Under the pieces are notes generated by a model. That model did no database searches and was not told the DNA's origin. It saw only the letters and a program-made list of their open reading frames with translations. This document shows, piece by piece, positions 1 through 8,825 of a stretch of 64,000 bases of DNA. Origin of the DNA: Planctomycetota bacterium (GTDB lineage: Bacteria; Planctomycetota; Planctomycetia; Gemmatales; Gemmataceae); the NCBI GenBank assembly GCA_016872605.1, contig VGZI01000006.1:1-64000 (forward strand), given 5' to 3'. Both the position numbers and the translations under genes were made by a program. The stretch's first letter is position 1. The number at the start of each line of letters is the position of its first letter.

Positions 1-2198
1 AAATCCGCACGGATGAGATGCCCGAAGGCAAGGAGAAACTCACTGCAAAGGAGAAGGATATCATCCGCAGGTGGATCGAGGCCGGTGCTCCCGGAGACGA
101 CAAAGCCAAAGTGCCGAGCGGACCCGACTTGACCATCACCGACGAGGATCGCAACTTCTGGGCGTTTCGCACGCCGGTTCGGCCGAAGCTTCCGACTGTC
201 AAGGCAGGCAATCCCATCGACGCGTTCATAGTCGATGCATTGCAAAGGAACAAACTCGCAATGTCGCCTGAAGCAGCGCCGCTTGTGCTGCTGCGGCGCG
301 TCACGTTCGATCTAACAGGGTTGCCGCCGACGATGAAAGAAATAGACGACTTCGTCAACGACTGCAAGACTGCTACGCCGCAAGCGGCATATGAAAAAGT
401 CGTCGATCGGTTGCTCGCGTCGTCGCATTATGGCGAACGCTGGGGCCGGCATTGGCTCGATGTCGCCGGCTATGCGGACAGCGAGGGTATCCTGGACGCC
501 GACTATGTTCGGTCAGCGGCCTGGCGTTATCGCGACTACGTCATCCGGGCGTTCAATCAGGACAAGCCGTACGATCGGTTTTTGCAAGAACAGATCGCCG
601 GGGATGAACTCGTCGAGTACTGGAAGATCTACGATACCGCCAAGGAACTGCCGGCGCATGTGGTCGAGGCGGTCATAGCGACGGGCTACTTGCGATGCGC
701 GTCGGACACGAGCCGGCCCGATTTCGTCAGCATCAAGAATGCTCCGGGCTACTATTATCAGACCCTCGACGACACCGTGAAGATCGTCGGCTCGAGCACG
801 ATGGGTCTGACGCTTCAATGCGCCAAGTGCCATTCGCACAAATACGATCCGATCCCGCAGGTTGATTACTATCGCATGCAGGCGATTTTCATGTCGGGAT
901 ATCGGCCCAGCCAATGGATTCCGCAGGTGCAACGAAAGTTGCACGAAGCGACTGCGGCTCAGGAGAAAGAAGCCAAGGATCACAACGCCAAGATCGACGC
1001 GACCATCGCCGGTCTCAAAAAGCAACAAGCCGAACTCAAGAAAACTGAAAAAGAGCCGGCATCGAAGGAAAAGCTGCAAAAGCTTCTCGACGAGATTAAG
1101 ACCCACGAAAGCAAGAAAAAAACGTTTGCGGAAATTCGTGCCTTCTACGACCTGCCGGGCGACGCGAAGACGCACTTGCTCAAACGCGGCGAATACTTGC
1201 AGCCCGGGCCCGAGGTGACGCCGAACGTTCTGCGCGTACTGGCAAACGCCAAGTCGTTCGCGCTTGTGGAACGCCCCAAAGACGCCAAGACGAGCGGCAG
1301 ACGTTTAGCGTTCGCTAAATGGCTGACGAGCAGTGAGCATCCACTGACTGCGCGAGTCATGGTCAATCGCTTGTGGATGCATCACTTCGGCGTCGGCCTC
1401 GTATCGACGGTGGACAACTTTGGAAAAACCGGTTCCCCTCCGTCGCATTCGGAGTTGCTCGACTGGTTGGCGTGTGAGTTCATGTTGCCCGGCGAGCCGA
1501 ACCCCGTTAGGGGTCGGTTGACGCCCTGGTCCATCAAGCGTATGCACCGCCTCATTGTCACCAGCGCGACCTACAAACAAATTTCCGCCTATCAACCGGC
1601 TGCACACGCGAACGCTAAACGAATCGACCCGGACAATCGCCTCCTCTGGCGGCAACGCTTGCGCCGCCTCGAAGGCGAGGCGATGCGCGACGCAGTTTTG
1701 ATGGTCAGCGGCACGCTCAACCCGCAAATGTTCGGCCCGCCCGTCCCGATGGTCCGCTCCGGCGACGGCGAGGTCAACACGCCAGCTGACGCCCACGGCA
1801 ACCGCCGCTCGATCTATCTGCAAGTGCGCCGGTCGCAACCGTTGACGTTCCTGCAACTCTTCGATCAACCCGTGATCGAGACGAACTGTACTCGGCGAGA
1901 AACCTCCGCGGTCGCGTCGCAGGCTTTGACGCTGCTCAATAGCGAATTCATGACCAAGAAAGCCGACGCTTTCGCCGATCGCGTCCTCAAGGAGGACGCA
2001 AAGGACCCTGCGACGCACGCTCTTCGACTGGCGTTCGCCCGGCCGCCGACGGAACAGGAATCTGCTTTGTTCGCAAAATTCCTCGATCAACAAACGCGCC
2101 ACCACGCCAAGACGGCGCCTGCCGAAGCGCGGCGTCGCGCCGTCGCCGATTTGTGTCACATGCTGCTGAGCGCGAACGAGTTTGCGTACATCGATTGA
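1..2198 (+). CDS. DUF1549/DUF1553 (PSD1-type) planctomycete protein, 5' end outside window
   Basis: The frame is open to the left edge and reads IRTDEM before the first ATG at 18. That matches the end of the N-terminal cytochrome-like PSC1 domain (MPxG, then WIEAGAP), so the gene starts upstream of the window. DUF1549 follows: LLRRVTFDLTGLPP near residue 90 (counted from the ATG at 18), then a CAKCH heme-c-like motif at C268-C271-H272 followed by HKYDPIPQVDYY. A Lys/Glu-rich, probably coiled-coil stretch lies at about 312-372, and DUF1553 runs from about 420 to the end (ARVMVNRLWMHHFG, SQALTLLNSEF). Members are predicted to be exported and to pair with Tat-exported DUF1501 proteins; the function is unproven. 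The DUF1501 gene at 2545 follows on the same strand, separated by a small DUF7716-like frame. Confidence 0.93.
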   Translation, partial: IRTDEMPEGKEKLTAKEKDIIRRWIEAGAPGDDKAKVPSGPDLTITDEDRNFWAFRTPVRPKLPTVKAGNPIDAFIVDALQRNKLAMSPEAAPLVLLRRVTFDLTGLPPTMKEIDDFVNDCKTATPQAAYEKVVDRLLASSHYGERWGRHWLDVAGYADSEGILDADYVRSAAWRYRDYVIRAFNQDKPYDRFLQEQIAGDELVEYWKIYDTAKELPAHVVEAVIATGYLRCASDTSRPDFVSIKNAPGYYYQTLDDTVKIVGSSTMGLTLQCAKCHSHKYDPIPQVDYYRMQAIFMSGYRPSQWIPQVQRKLHEATAAQEKEAKDHNAKIDATIAGLKKQQAELKKTEKEPASKEKLQKLLDEIKTHESKKKTFAEIRAFYDLPGDAKTHLLKRGEYLQPGPEVTPNVLRVLANAKSFALVERPKDAKTSGRRLAFAKWLTSSEHPLTARVMVNRLWMHHFGVGLVSTVDNFGKTGSPPSHSELLDWLACEFMLPGEPNPVRGRLTPWSIKRMHRLIVTSATYKQISAYQPAAHANAKRIDPDNRLLWRQRLRRLEGEAMRDAVLMVSGTLNPQMFGPPVPMVRSGDGEVNTPADAHGNRRSIYLQVRRSQPLTFLQLFDQPVIETNCTRRETSAVASQALTLLNSEFMTKKADAFADRVLKEDAKDPATHALRLAFARPPTEQESALFAKFLDQQTRHHAKTAPAEARRRAVADLCHMLLSANEFAYID

Positions 2199-2207
2199 TT
2201 GAAGCAG

Positions 2208-2552
2208 ATGAATCAAAAGTAATCGCTAACAACCCTGAAGGATGTTCTGAAATCGGCGGAAAAATTACCGACGACCGGGCGACTGTTCCTTCCCTTCGAC
2301 GTGGTCTGGACATTGGATACCGCTTGTGTCGTGCTCGATGTTGACCCTCGATCGGAGGACAACAGGATTCCGAAAATTGCAAAAAACAACGGACTGCAAC
2401 ATGCCTTGCTGGTGTCACAGATCCAAGACGTTGTCGTCAACGCTCGCCTTCAACGGAAAAACGCAACGCCGGAAATGTTATTGCGAGCGTTTTTGTACTA
2501 TTATGACCGAGATGCCTTCATCGACTTCAATGCGGAGCCGCAGAATGACTGA
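2208..2552 (+). pseudogene. Small DUF7716-like protein with an in-frame stop at codon 5, or a mis-started short gene
   Basis: From 2223 to 2552 one frame is open and reads like a compact domain: TLKDVLKSAEKLP, then FDVVWTLDTACVVLDVD, then LLRAFLYYYDRDAFIDF. From memory this resembles the DUF7716 family; I could not search it. The only upstream ATG in frame (2208) is followed by three codons and TAA (2220-2222). The first in-frame alternative start, GTG at 2301, would remove the first third of the apparent domain. The 3' end overlaps the ATG of the DUF1501 gene at 2545, which suggests translational coupling. Either the start was lost by a nonsense change or a rare start such as CTG at 2235 is used. 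Family assignment is moderate; coding character of the frame is fairly clear. Confidence 0.5.
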
Positions 2553-3930
2553 AAGATTATCTCGTCGTAAACTCCTCACCACCCTCGGCGGCGGGTTCGG
2601 CGGGCTTGTGCTCGCGTCGATGCTGGATGCACAACCGACTCCCTCGCTTGCGCGTCGGGCTACTGAGCCGCACTTTGCGCCGAAGGCTCGGGCGGTCATT
2701 CAGCTCTTCATGCACGGCGGCCCGTCGCACGTCGATTTGCTCGATCCGAAGCCGATGCTCGATCGCTACGATGGCCAGCCGCCGCCGCGTGAAGCGGAAG
2801 ACGACGAACGGCTCACGGGCAACCTGCTCAAGTCGGCGTTTCGGTATCGCAAGCATGGCCAGTCGGGGCTCGAATTTTCCGACGCGTTTCAGCACATCCC
2901 GCGGCATGCTGACAAGATCGCTGTCATTCGCTCGATGTTCACCGAGCACCGCAACCACGAGCAAGCCCTGTGGATGATGCACACGGGGATGATCGTCGCC
3001 GGTCGGCCATCGATCGGGACGTGGGTCGCATACGGCCTGGGGAGCGAGAATCAAAACCTGCCCGCGTATGTCGTGCTGCCCGATCCGCGCGGGTTGCCGG
3101 TGGACGGCATTCGCAACTGGTCGAGCGGATGGATGCCGCCGGCCTATCAAGGCATGCAATTTCGCTCCGAGGGGATGCCGGTGCTGAACCTACGGCCGCG
3201 GACGCCGAGACCCGCTGGCGTCGACGCGGGACGCATGGACCTATTGGAGCAACTGAATCGCCAGCATCGCGAGGCTCGGCCCGATGAGTTGGAGCTTGAC
3301 GCCCGCATCGCCAACTTCGAGATGGCCGCCCGCATGCAGCTCTCGGCTGGCGATGCCCTCGACATCAATCAAGAATCGCAGGCGACACAGCGACTTTATG
3401 GGCTCGACAATCCGACGACGCGCGGCTACGGCGTGCGCTGCCTGATGGCCCGCCGGCTCGTCGAACGCGGCGTGCGCTTCGTCCAACTCTTCATGGCCGG
3501 GCAGCCGTGGGACACGCACAACAACAACGCCGCCCAGACGCGCAACGTCGTCGCTCAGACCGATCAGCCGGTTGCCGCTCTGCTCACCGACCTCGCCAAC
3601 CGGGGCCTGCTCGACTCCACGCTCATTTTCTGGGGCGGCGAGTTCGGCCGGACTCCGGGCGCTCAGAACCGCGATGGCCGCGATCATCACCCCTATGGCT
3701 TCAGCGTTTGGCTGGCGGGCGGCGGGATCCACGGCGGCCAGGTCCACGGCGCCACTGACGATTTCGGCTATCACGCCCGGATCGACCGCACCAGCGTCGC
3801 CGACCTCCACGCCACCATGCTCCACCAACTCGGCCTTGACTACGCGCGGCTCGCCTACCACCGCCACGGCCGCGACGAACGCCTGACCGACGTGCAACAG
3901 CCGCGGTTGTTGCGGCGATTGATCGGGTAG
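2545..3930 (+). CDS. DUF1501 family protein, Tat signal
   Basis: The 461-aa protein has an N-terminal twin-arginine motif (SRRKLL) followed by a Gly-rich hydrophobic stretch, then HFAPKARAVIQLFMHGGPSHVDLLDPKP, the characteristic DUF1501 opening. GGEFGRTP near residue 365 and a C-terminal DLHATMLHQLGLD are also family hallmarks; the fold is related to sulfatases and alkaline phosphatases. ATG 2545 is preferred because GGAG lies 7 bases upstream (2534-2537); in-frame ATGs at 2326, 2512 and 2530 lack this. It follows the DUF1549/1553 gene, the usual planctomycete pairing, and overlaps the end of the DUF7716-like frame by 8 bases. Probably exported folded; substrate unknown. Confidence 0.92.
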   Translation: MTERLSRRKLLTTLGGGFGGLVLASMLDAQPTPSLARRATEPHFAPKARAVIQLFMHGGPSHVDLLDPKPMLDRYDGQPPPREAEDDERLTGNLLKSAFRYRKHGQSGLEFSDAFQHIPRHADKIAVIRSMFTEHRNHEQALWMMHTGMIVAGRPSIGTWVAYGLGSENQNLPAYVVLPDPRGLPVDGIRNWSSGWMPPAYQGMQFRSEGMPVLNLRPRTPRPAGVDAGRMDLLEQLNRQHREARPDELELDARIANFEMAARMQLSAGDALDINQESQATQRLYGLDNPTTRGYGVRCLMARRLVERGVRFVQLFMAGQPWDTHNNNAAQTRNVVAQTDQPVAALLTDLANRGLLDSTLIFWGGEFGRTPGAQNRDGRDHHPYGFSVWLAGGGIHGGQVHGATDDFGYHARIDRTSVADLHATMLHQLGLDYARLAYHRHGRDERLTDVQQPRLLRRLIG

Positions 3931-4009
3931 CCAGCCCCTGATTTGGTGTAGGCGTGCAACGAATTTTCCAGACGTAGAATCCTTGGCCACAAGGAGTTAA
4001 CATTTTTCG

Positions 4010-4432
4010 TTGCACCCGCACAGCCGGTCAAGTGGCTTTACGGTTGTGACGATCGACGCAACGGAAGCGGTTAGCACCCAGGCATTTTCTCTGTTTGTCG
4101 CGACAAGCGTTCCTTTCGATAGTCTTTCCTGTCGGCTCAGTAATTATCGAGACAGTTTGTGGAACACTTTTGATGCAGACTTGCAACGGGTGCTTACCGC
4201 CAGCAATGAACGCGTAAGCTGGGAGGCTCACCATAGATATGAAGTCGGACGTCGCCGAAACGGACAGTTCCTTGCGCGCCGATCTTACAGAGAATTGGGA
4301 ATCAATGTTCATGCCCCTGGTTATGTGGTGTTCGTCCCGCGGATGATTCATAAGGAGATTAGCCGTGCGCGAGAAAAGGGGACGCAGCTCTATTCAATTA
4401 GCGATGCGTCCCCTGGTGTGAGGTTTTTCTAG
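4010..4432 (+). CDS. Hypothetical 140-aa ORF, doubtful
   Basis: A single frame is open from a TTG at 4010, with an AAGGAG 13 bases upstream at 3991-3996. It ends at the TAG at 4430. The encoded protein has no signal peptide, membrane segment or motif I recognise. Base composition here is visibly less GC-rich than in the flanking genes. The 3' end runs through a 10-bp-arm hairpin at 4377-4414, so the last third may be repeat-derived rather than true coding sequence. A GTG start further in (near 4046) is equally possible. It lies between convergent genes. Confidence 0.25.
   Translation: MHPHSRSSGFTVVTIDATEAVSTQAFSLFVATSVPFDSLSCRLSNYRDSLWNTFDADLQRVLTASNERVSWEAHHRYEVGRRRNGQFLARRSYRELGINVHAPGYVVFVPRMIHKEISRAREKGTQLYSISDASPGVRFF
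4377..4414. repeat. Hairpin with AGGGGACGCA arms
   Basis: Perfect 10-bp arms (AGGGGACGCA at 4377-4386, TGCGTCCCCT at 4405-4414) enclose an 18-nt AT-rich loop. A short T-run follows at 4426-4430. It could terminate transcription in the plus direction or be a REP-type element. Confidence 0.55.
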
Positions 4433-4534
4433 CTCAGAAATCACCGGACCGGCCACGGCAACGCGGCACGTCACGGAAATTCGGCAAGCCGACGTGCGAA
4501 TGCGTGGCGTACTCCGAACGCTAAACGGGGAGGG

Positions 4535-6193
4535 CTACCGCCTAATCGCGGCGAAGGGGCGGCCGACGCAGACGTGTTTCCAGCGTTCGTTGCCAGCGGG
4601 ATCGAACTCGTAAACCGTCGAGTCGCCGTGGCTGGCGACGAGCGTGTTGCCGTTGGGCAGGCGGACGGCGCGATTGGGATTGCTGACCGATTTTTCCCAG
4701 TAGACTTTGCCGGCCAGGTCGACCTCTTGCACCTTGCCGACCCCGCCGAGGGCGACGAGGTATCGGCCATTGCGTAGGCGTTCAATGCTGCCCCAGGCGA
4801 GCGTGCCGGCGATCTTGGCTCGGCCTATTTCCTTGCCGCGACTATCGATCGCTCCGATTTCGCCGCAGGCATCGATCCAGATGTAATGCCCATCGGCGGT
4901 TTTGCGAGCATGATAGGTATGACCTGGCGTCTTGTGCGTGAAAACGGTCTGGCGATCGCGCGTAACCTCACTGATCGATTGATAGGTCGAGAAGACGGTG
5001 TTGCCATTGGGCAGGCGTTGAATGCTGGTGGGGGAGACGCCCTTGTAGATCCAGCCGATTCCGCCATGCGTGTCCATTTCGTAGATGACGTTGGCGGCCG
5101 AATCGCCGACGAGGAATTTGCCGCCGGGCAGCCACTGGGCATCGACCGGATTCTGGATTTTGAGCTGAAAGCGCGTTTCGCTGGCGCCGTTGATTTCGAA
5201 GATTCGGCTGCCGCCGTCGGGGCGTTGATTCTCGACGATGAGCGTCCAGCCGAGCAGTGGTTCATCAGAGCGCACGGACTTCCAGTCGATTTTGGCCTGG
5301 TTAGCTTTCCACCAGTCGATCCAAGCCAGTTGCACGGATCGCCCGCTGTTGTTGTCGGCCGTGCTATGCCAAACGGGGGGCCCATTTTCACCGGCCAGGC
5401 GGAAGAGTAGATCCTCGCAGCGTGCGGCGAGTTCGGGCCGGTCGCTGGTCAACAGGGCGATAAGGGTCGGCACGCCGTCGGCATCGGAGAACGCCAAGAG
5501 TGCCGAGGCCGCCAGAAAACGCACTTCGCTGGAAGCATCGTCCAGACGCTCTTTCGCCAGTTTCCGCTGCCTGGCATCGGGTGAGTGTCCGACGATGACT
5601 GCGGCCGCGCCTCGTCGTTGTGGCGAGGCATCGGTCAATGCCGTTTCGAAAGAGGCCAGCGCTTTGCCATCCACATAGGCGATGCGCTTAAGGCTCTGGC
5701 GGATATCTTCCTCGATCCAGGGCTCATCAGCGAACGGCAAGTAGCCCAGCAGAGTTTCCGCAGCGCCGGGCGGATTACGTTGGACCAGCACTCGACTCGC
5801 GGTGGCCGTCAGTCCGGCGCGTGTGTTCTGTTCGATGACGCCGATGCAGTAATGGGCTCGGCGAGCGGTCTCGGCGTCGCTGCGAATTGCAATGTCGCGC
5901 AGGAAGGGCAAGGCCGATCGGCCGGCCTTGATCAAGTCGTCCGTCGCTTTGAGCCGCGTCGGGTACGCCGTGCTGCCGAGCTGTGCCGCGCGAAGCTTGA
6001 GTGTCGTTTGTTCCTGGGGACCGGGCGTGCGTCGCCGAAAGAAATCCAACAAGCCGGGTCCGTCGGCAGGGATTCCCGCTCGTTTCAGGGCGAGTTCATC
6101 CTGGGATTGTGCTGGTGCCGGTGCGTCGGCGGCGGCAAATACGCCGATTGCGCAAACTTTGACGGTAATTGCTGTGAAGAGGAATCGGCTCAT
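4535..6193 (-). CDS. Secreted HEAT-repeat and beta-propeller protein
   Basis: The 552-aa product starts at the ATG at 6193, which opens a typical signal peptide (MSRFLFTAITVKVCAIGVFAA). An upstream in-frame ATG at 6256 would bury it. Residues about 90-270 look like HEAT-type alpha repeats, for example SEVRFLAASALLAFSDADGVPTL. From about 300 to the end there are repeated blocks such as IQRLPNGNTVFSTY, IERLRNGRYLVALGG and VRLPNGNTLVASHG, spaced like blades of a propeller of the PQQ or arylsulfotransferase type. No catalytic residue can be assigned. It is transcribed alone, convergent with the ORF at 4010 and divergent from fabH. Confidence 0.85.
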   Translation of the reverse strand: MSRFLFTAITVKVCAIGVFAAADAPAPAQSQDELALKRAGIPADGPGLLDFFRRRTPGPQEQTTLKLRAAQLGSTAYPTRLKATDDLIKAGRSALPFLRDIAIRSDAETARRAHYCIGVIEQNTRAGLTATASRVLVQRNPPGAAETLLGYLPFADEPWIEEDIRQSLKRIAYVDGKALASFETALTDASPQRRGAAAVIVGHSPDARQRKLAKERLDDASSEVRFLAASALLAFSDADGVPTLIALLTSDRPELAARCEDLLFRLAGENGPPVWHSTADNNSGRSVQLAWIDWWKANQAKIDWKSVRSDEPLLGWTLIVENQRPDGGSRIFEINGASETRFQLKIQNPVDAQWLPGGKFLVGDSAANVIYEMDTHGGIGWIYKGVSPTSIQRLPNGNTVFSTYQSISEVTRDRQTVFTHKTPGHTYHARKTADGHYIWIDACGEIGAIDSRGKEIGRAKIAGTLAWGSIERLRNGRYLVALGGVGKVQEVDLAGKVYWEKSVSNPNRAVRLPNGNTLVASHGDSTVYEFDPAGNERWKHVCVGRPFAAIRR

Positions 6194-6500
6194 GACGACG
6201 TTTTCGAAAAAGACCGTCGGGCAATCCATGTCACGCGGCACGGTTGTGCGGCTCATGACAATTGCCCATCATACAACGGTAGGGCGCGATTTGACAGGAA
6301 AACCGGGGAAACTTGAAAAAGTACTTCACTCGAAGGGCCAATTCTGCTGAAATAATCGATATAGACGTTTCGACCGGATATGCATACGGTTAGTTGCGTC
6401 CATCAACATTCTCGCCGAGGTCGTGCTGGACAGGGATGAACTGCGTCGCGACCACCGACGAGAGGCCGACGTGAACGATCCCTTCAAGGAAAACGGGTGT
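6194..6500. other. Intergenic region between divergent genes
   Basis: These 307 bases separate the divergent HEAT/propeller and fabH genes and must hold both promoters. A TTGACA at 6291-6296 (plus) and a TATGAT (minus strand, 6268-6273) are present, but neither has a convincing partner box. I see no RNA gene or repeat. Confidence 0.4.
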
Positions 6501-7550
6501 ATGCCTCACCGCGCCGCCGTCACTGGCTGGGGTTGGTACAGTCCAACTCAGGTCCTGAGCAATCACGACCTCGAAAAGCTAGTCGACACCAATGACGCCT
6601 GGATCACCTCGCGGACGGGAATACGCGAACGCCGCATCGCCGCCGCGGGCGAGACCACATCGTCGATGGCGACCATCGCAGCCCGACAAGCCCTCGCCGA
6701 AGCGGAACTCCAGCCGGACGAGCTTGATCTTATCATCTGCGCCACCACGACCCCGGATCAGTTGATTCCAGCGACGGCCTGCTTGATCCAGCGCAACCTT
6801 GGCGCCCATCGCGCCGGCGCCTTCGATCTCAACACCGCGTGCACAGGCTTTATCTACGGCCTCGCCACCGGCGCCCAGTTTATCCAGGGAGGCGGCGCGA
6901 AGCGCATTCTCGTCGTCGCCGGGGAGACCTTGAGCCGATTCATGAACTGGGAAGATCGCAGTACATGTATCCTCTTCGGCGACGGGGCGGCCGCAGTCGT
7001 GCTCGAAGCGACGACGCAGCAGTCCGGCGTCCTGAGCACCGTACTCGGCTCGCGTGGCGACATCGAGCAAATGCTCACCATCGAAGCCGGCGGCTGCGCG
7101 CGTCCCGCCTCGACCGAGACGATTGCCCAGAAGGCACACTGTGTCCGCATGCGCGGCAATGAGATCTTCAAGATGGCCGTCCGAAACATGGCTCAGTCGG
7201 CACAACAAGCCCTGGCCAAGGCCGGACTCACGACCAACGATATCCGCGCCGTCATCCCCCACCAGGCCAACGAACGTATCCTCATCGCCACGCGCGACGC
7301 CATCGGTATCAGCGAAGATCGTATGTTCATGAACATCGATCGGCATGGCAACACCGGCGCATCGTCGATCCCGATCGCGCTGGGCGAGTTCCTCCAGTCC
7401 ACGCCGGTCGACGTGGGCGACCACCTATTGCTGGTCTCGTTCGGCGGCGGGCTAACGTGGGGCGCCGCCGTCCTGCGCTGGGCCGACATTCCTGCCGTCA
7501 AGCTGGAGCGCGCTGCCGCACAACGCGCAAAGCTGGCGCTGATTGGGTAA
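6501..7550 (+). CDS. fabH: 3-oxoacyl-[acyl-carrier-protein] synthase III
   Basis: FabH condenses an acyl-CoA primer with malonyl-ACP to start type II fatty acid synthesis in the cytoplasm. The 349-aa length is close to the family norm and the Cys-His-Asn triad is visible: C114 in NTACTGF, H254 in HQAN, N284 in HGNTGASS. The C-terminal FGGGLTWGA motif is also present. ATG 6501 was chosen because homology starts at MPHRAAVTGWGWYSPTQVL; the upstream in-frame ATG at 6423 adds 26 unrelated residues. No other fab genes are adjacent, so it may be a second copy or a dedicated starter enzyme for another lipid. Confidence 0.93.
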   Translation: MPHRAAVTGWGWYSPTQVLSNHDLEKLVDTNDAWITSRTGIRERRIAAAGETTSSMATIAARQALAEAELQPDELDLIICATTTPDQLIPATACLIQRNLGAHRAGAFDLNTACTGFIYGLATGAQFIQGGGAKRILVVAGETLSRFMNWEDRSTCILFGDGAAAVVLEATTQQSGVLSTVLGSRGDIEQMLTIEAGGCARPASTETIAQKAHCVRMRGNEIFKMAVRNMAQSAQQALAKAGLTTNDIRAVIPHQANERILIATRDAIGISEDRMFMNIDRHGNTGASSIPIALGEFLQSTPVDVGDHLLLVSFGGGLTWGAAVLRWADIPAVKLERAAAQRAKLALIG

Positions 7551-7687
7551 GAGCCGCTCGACGGCGCCATCACGTGCCCGGTGTGGGCAATCTCCCGCCG
7601 CTGCTGACGATTTCCTCGCCACCGTATCGATCCGAGCCTGAGCGCCAGCGAAGGGCCAGCCCGGGCACATCAGTTGCAATGGGAAAA

Positions 7688-7744
7688 GAGCCGCGCACGA
7701 AGTAAGCGGCCAGCAGACACGGTCGCTTACTTCGTGCGCGGCTC
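7688..7744. repeat. Intergenic inverted repeat, family 1 (GAGCCGCGCACGAAGTAAGCG)
   Basis: Perfect 21-bp arms at 7688-7708 and 7724-7744 enclose a 15-nt loop. A diverged copy lies at 22714-22767. It ends 13 bases before the next start codon, so the hairpin would sit in that gene's leader. Confidence 0.85.
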
Positions 7745-7757
7745 CTTGGAGCCGCCG

Positions 7758-8825
7758 ATGCATCGATTAGTCGTTTCCACCTTCGCGTTCATGCTCCTCG
7801 GTAGTGCGCACGCACCCGCGCAGGAACTTCCGGCTCGCAGTGTGAAGTTCTCCGCGAATCGTCTGCCGCTCGCCGACGCGCTCAAACAATTGCAGGAGCA
7901 GAACGGAATCACACTCAAGGATCGCCGAACCACTCCAGCGAATCCCGTGATCTCGATCAAAGCCGGCACGTTCTGGCCGACGCTTGATGATTTGTGCGTC
8001 AAGGCTGGCATCGGCTACTCGCCTCACGGCGGCGTCGCGCTGGTGGACACGCCGAATCCGAAGCAGCACGTTGCCTACAGCGGCATCTTCCGCTTTGCCG
8101 TCAATCGCATCACGGTGTTTCGCGATGACGAGGCGCAGCTCAATCGCTGTATCGTGGCGATCGACGCAGCCTGGGAACCTCATTTTCGCGCGGTGTACGT
8201 TAATGTCGAAAGCTCCGAGACGGCTTTCGAAACGCCCAAGGGAGAAAACCGACTGAAGCAGGGCAGCCTGGAAAAGTACAAGGTCGCAAACAAGACGGCC
8301 GAGCGCATTGAGATTCCCACGCCCGCGCCGCCGCGAACGACGGCCAAACTCAATTCGCTCACCGGCAGGCTCCGCGTCATCGGCGTGACGAACACGCTCG
8401 ACTTCGCTTTTGCCAAGGTGAAAGCCGACGTGACCGCCGTGAAGGACGGCGTCACCGTTCGCATTCCGATCGTGAAAACCGAGGTCGTGAGCAAGAAGAC
8501 TTCTCGCATCTCGGTGGAGGTCGAGATCGCCCATCCCGAAGGAGCGCTCGTGGCCGTCGATTCCTTCGAGGAGGCGGACCTGGTGAATCTGAATCGGGTG
8601 TCGCTGACGTGGACCGATCCGCGAACGAGCAAGACGCACATGCTCAGCCCGACGGGACGCGGAGCGCCCAAGAAGTCCCGGACCGGTGTGACGTATCATT
8701 TCGAGGCGCGCGACGATGCGCCGTTGCCGCCGCCGGGCGTTGAGCCGACGCTCCACGTGCAAACGCCGGCCCGCGTCGCTCCGTTCATGGTTCCTTTTGA
8801 TTTTCGCGATCTGCCGCTTCCATGA
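7758..8825 (+). CDS. Secreted protein with secretin N-domain-like region, function unknown
   Basis: The 355-aa protein begins with a signal peptide (MHRLVVSTFAFMLLGSAHAPAQ). I chose ATG 7758 because an earlier in-frame ATG at 7674 would translate the hairpin repeat. Residues about 30-65 (SANRLPLADALKQLQEQNGITLKDRR) resemble the short STN/secretin N-domain that begins many planctomycete exported proteins. The rest is beta-rich with no recognised motif and has an EVEIAHPEGALVAVDSFEEADLVN block near 260. GGAG within the repeat end serves as RBS. Its 3' end overlaps crcB on the opposite strand by 41 bp. Confidence 0.8.
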   Translation: MHRLVVSTFAFMLLGSAHAPAQELPARSVKFSANRLPLADALKQLQEQNGITLKDRRTTPANPVISIKAGTFWPTLDDLCVKAGIGYSPHGGVALVDTPNPKQHVAYSGIFRFAVNRITVFRDDEAQLNRCIVAIDAAWEPHFRAVYVNVESSETAFETPKGENRLKQGSLEKYKVANKTAERIEIPTPAPPRTTAKLNSLTGRLRVIGVTNTLDFAFAKVKADVTAVKDGVTVRIPIVKTEVVSKKTSRISVEVEIAHPEGALVAVDSFEEADLVNLNRVSLTWTDPRTSKTHMLSPTGRGAPKKSRTGVTYHFEARDDAPLPPPGVEPTLHVQTPARVAPFMVPFDFRDLPLP

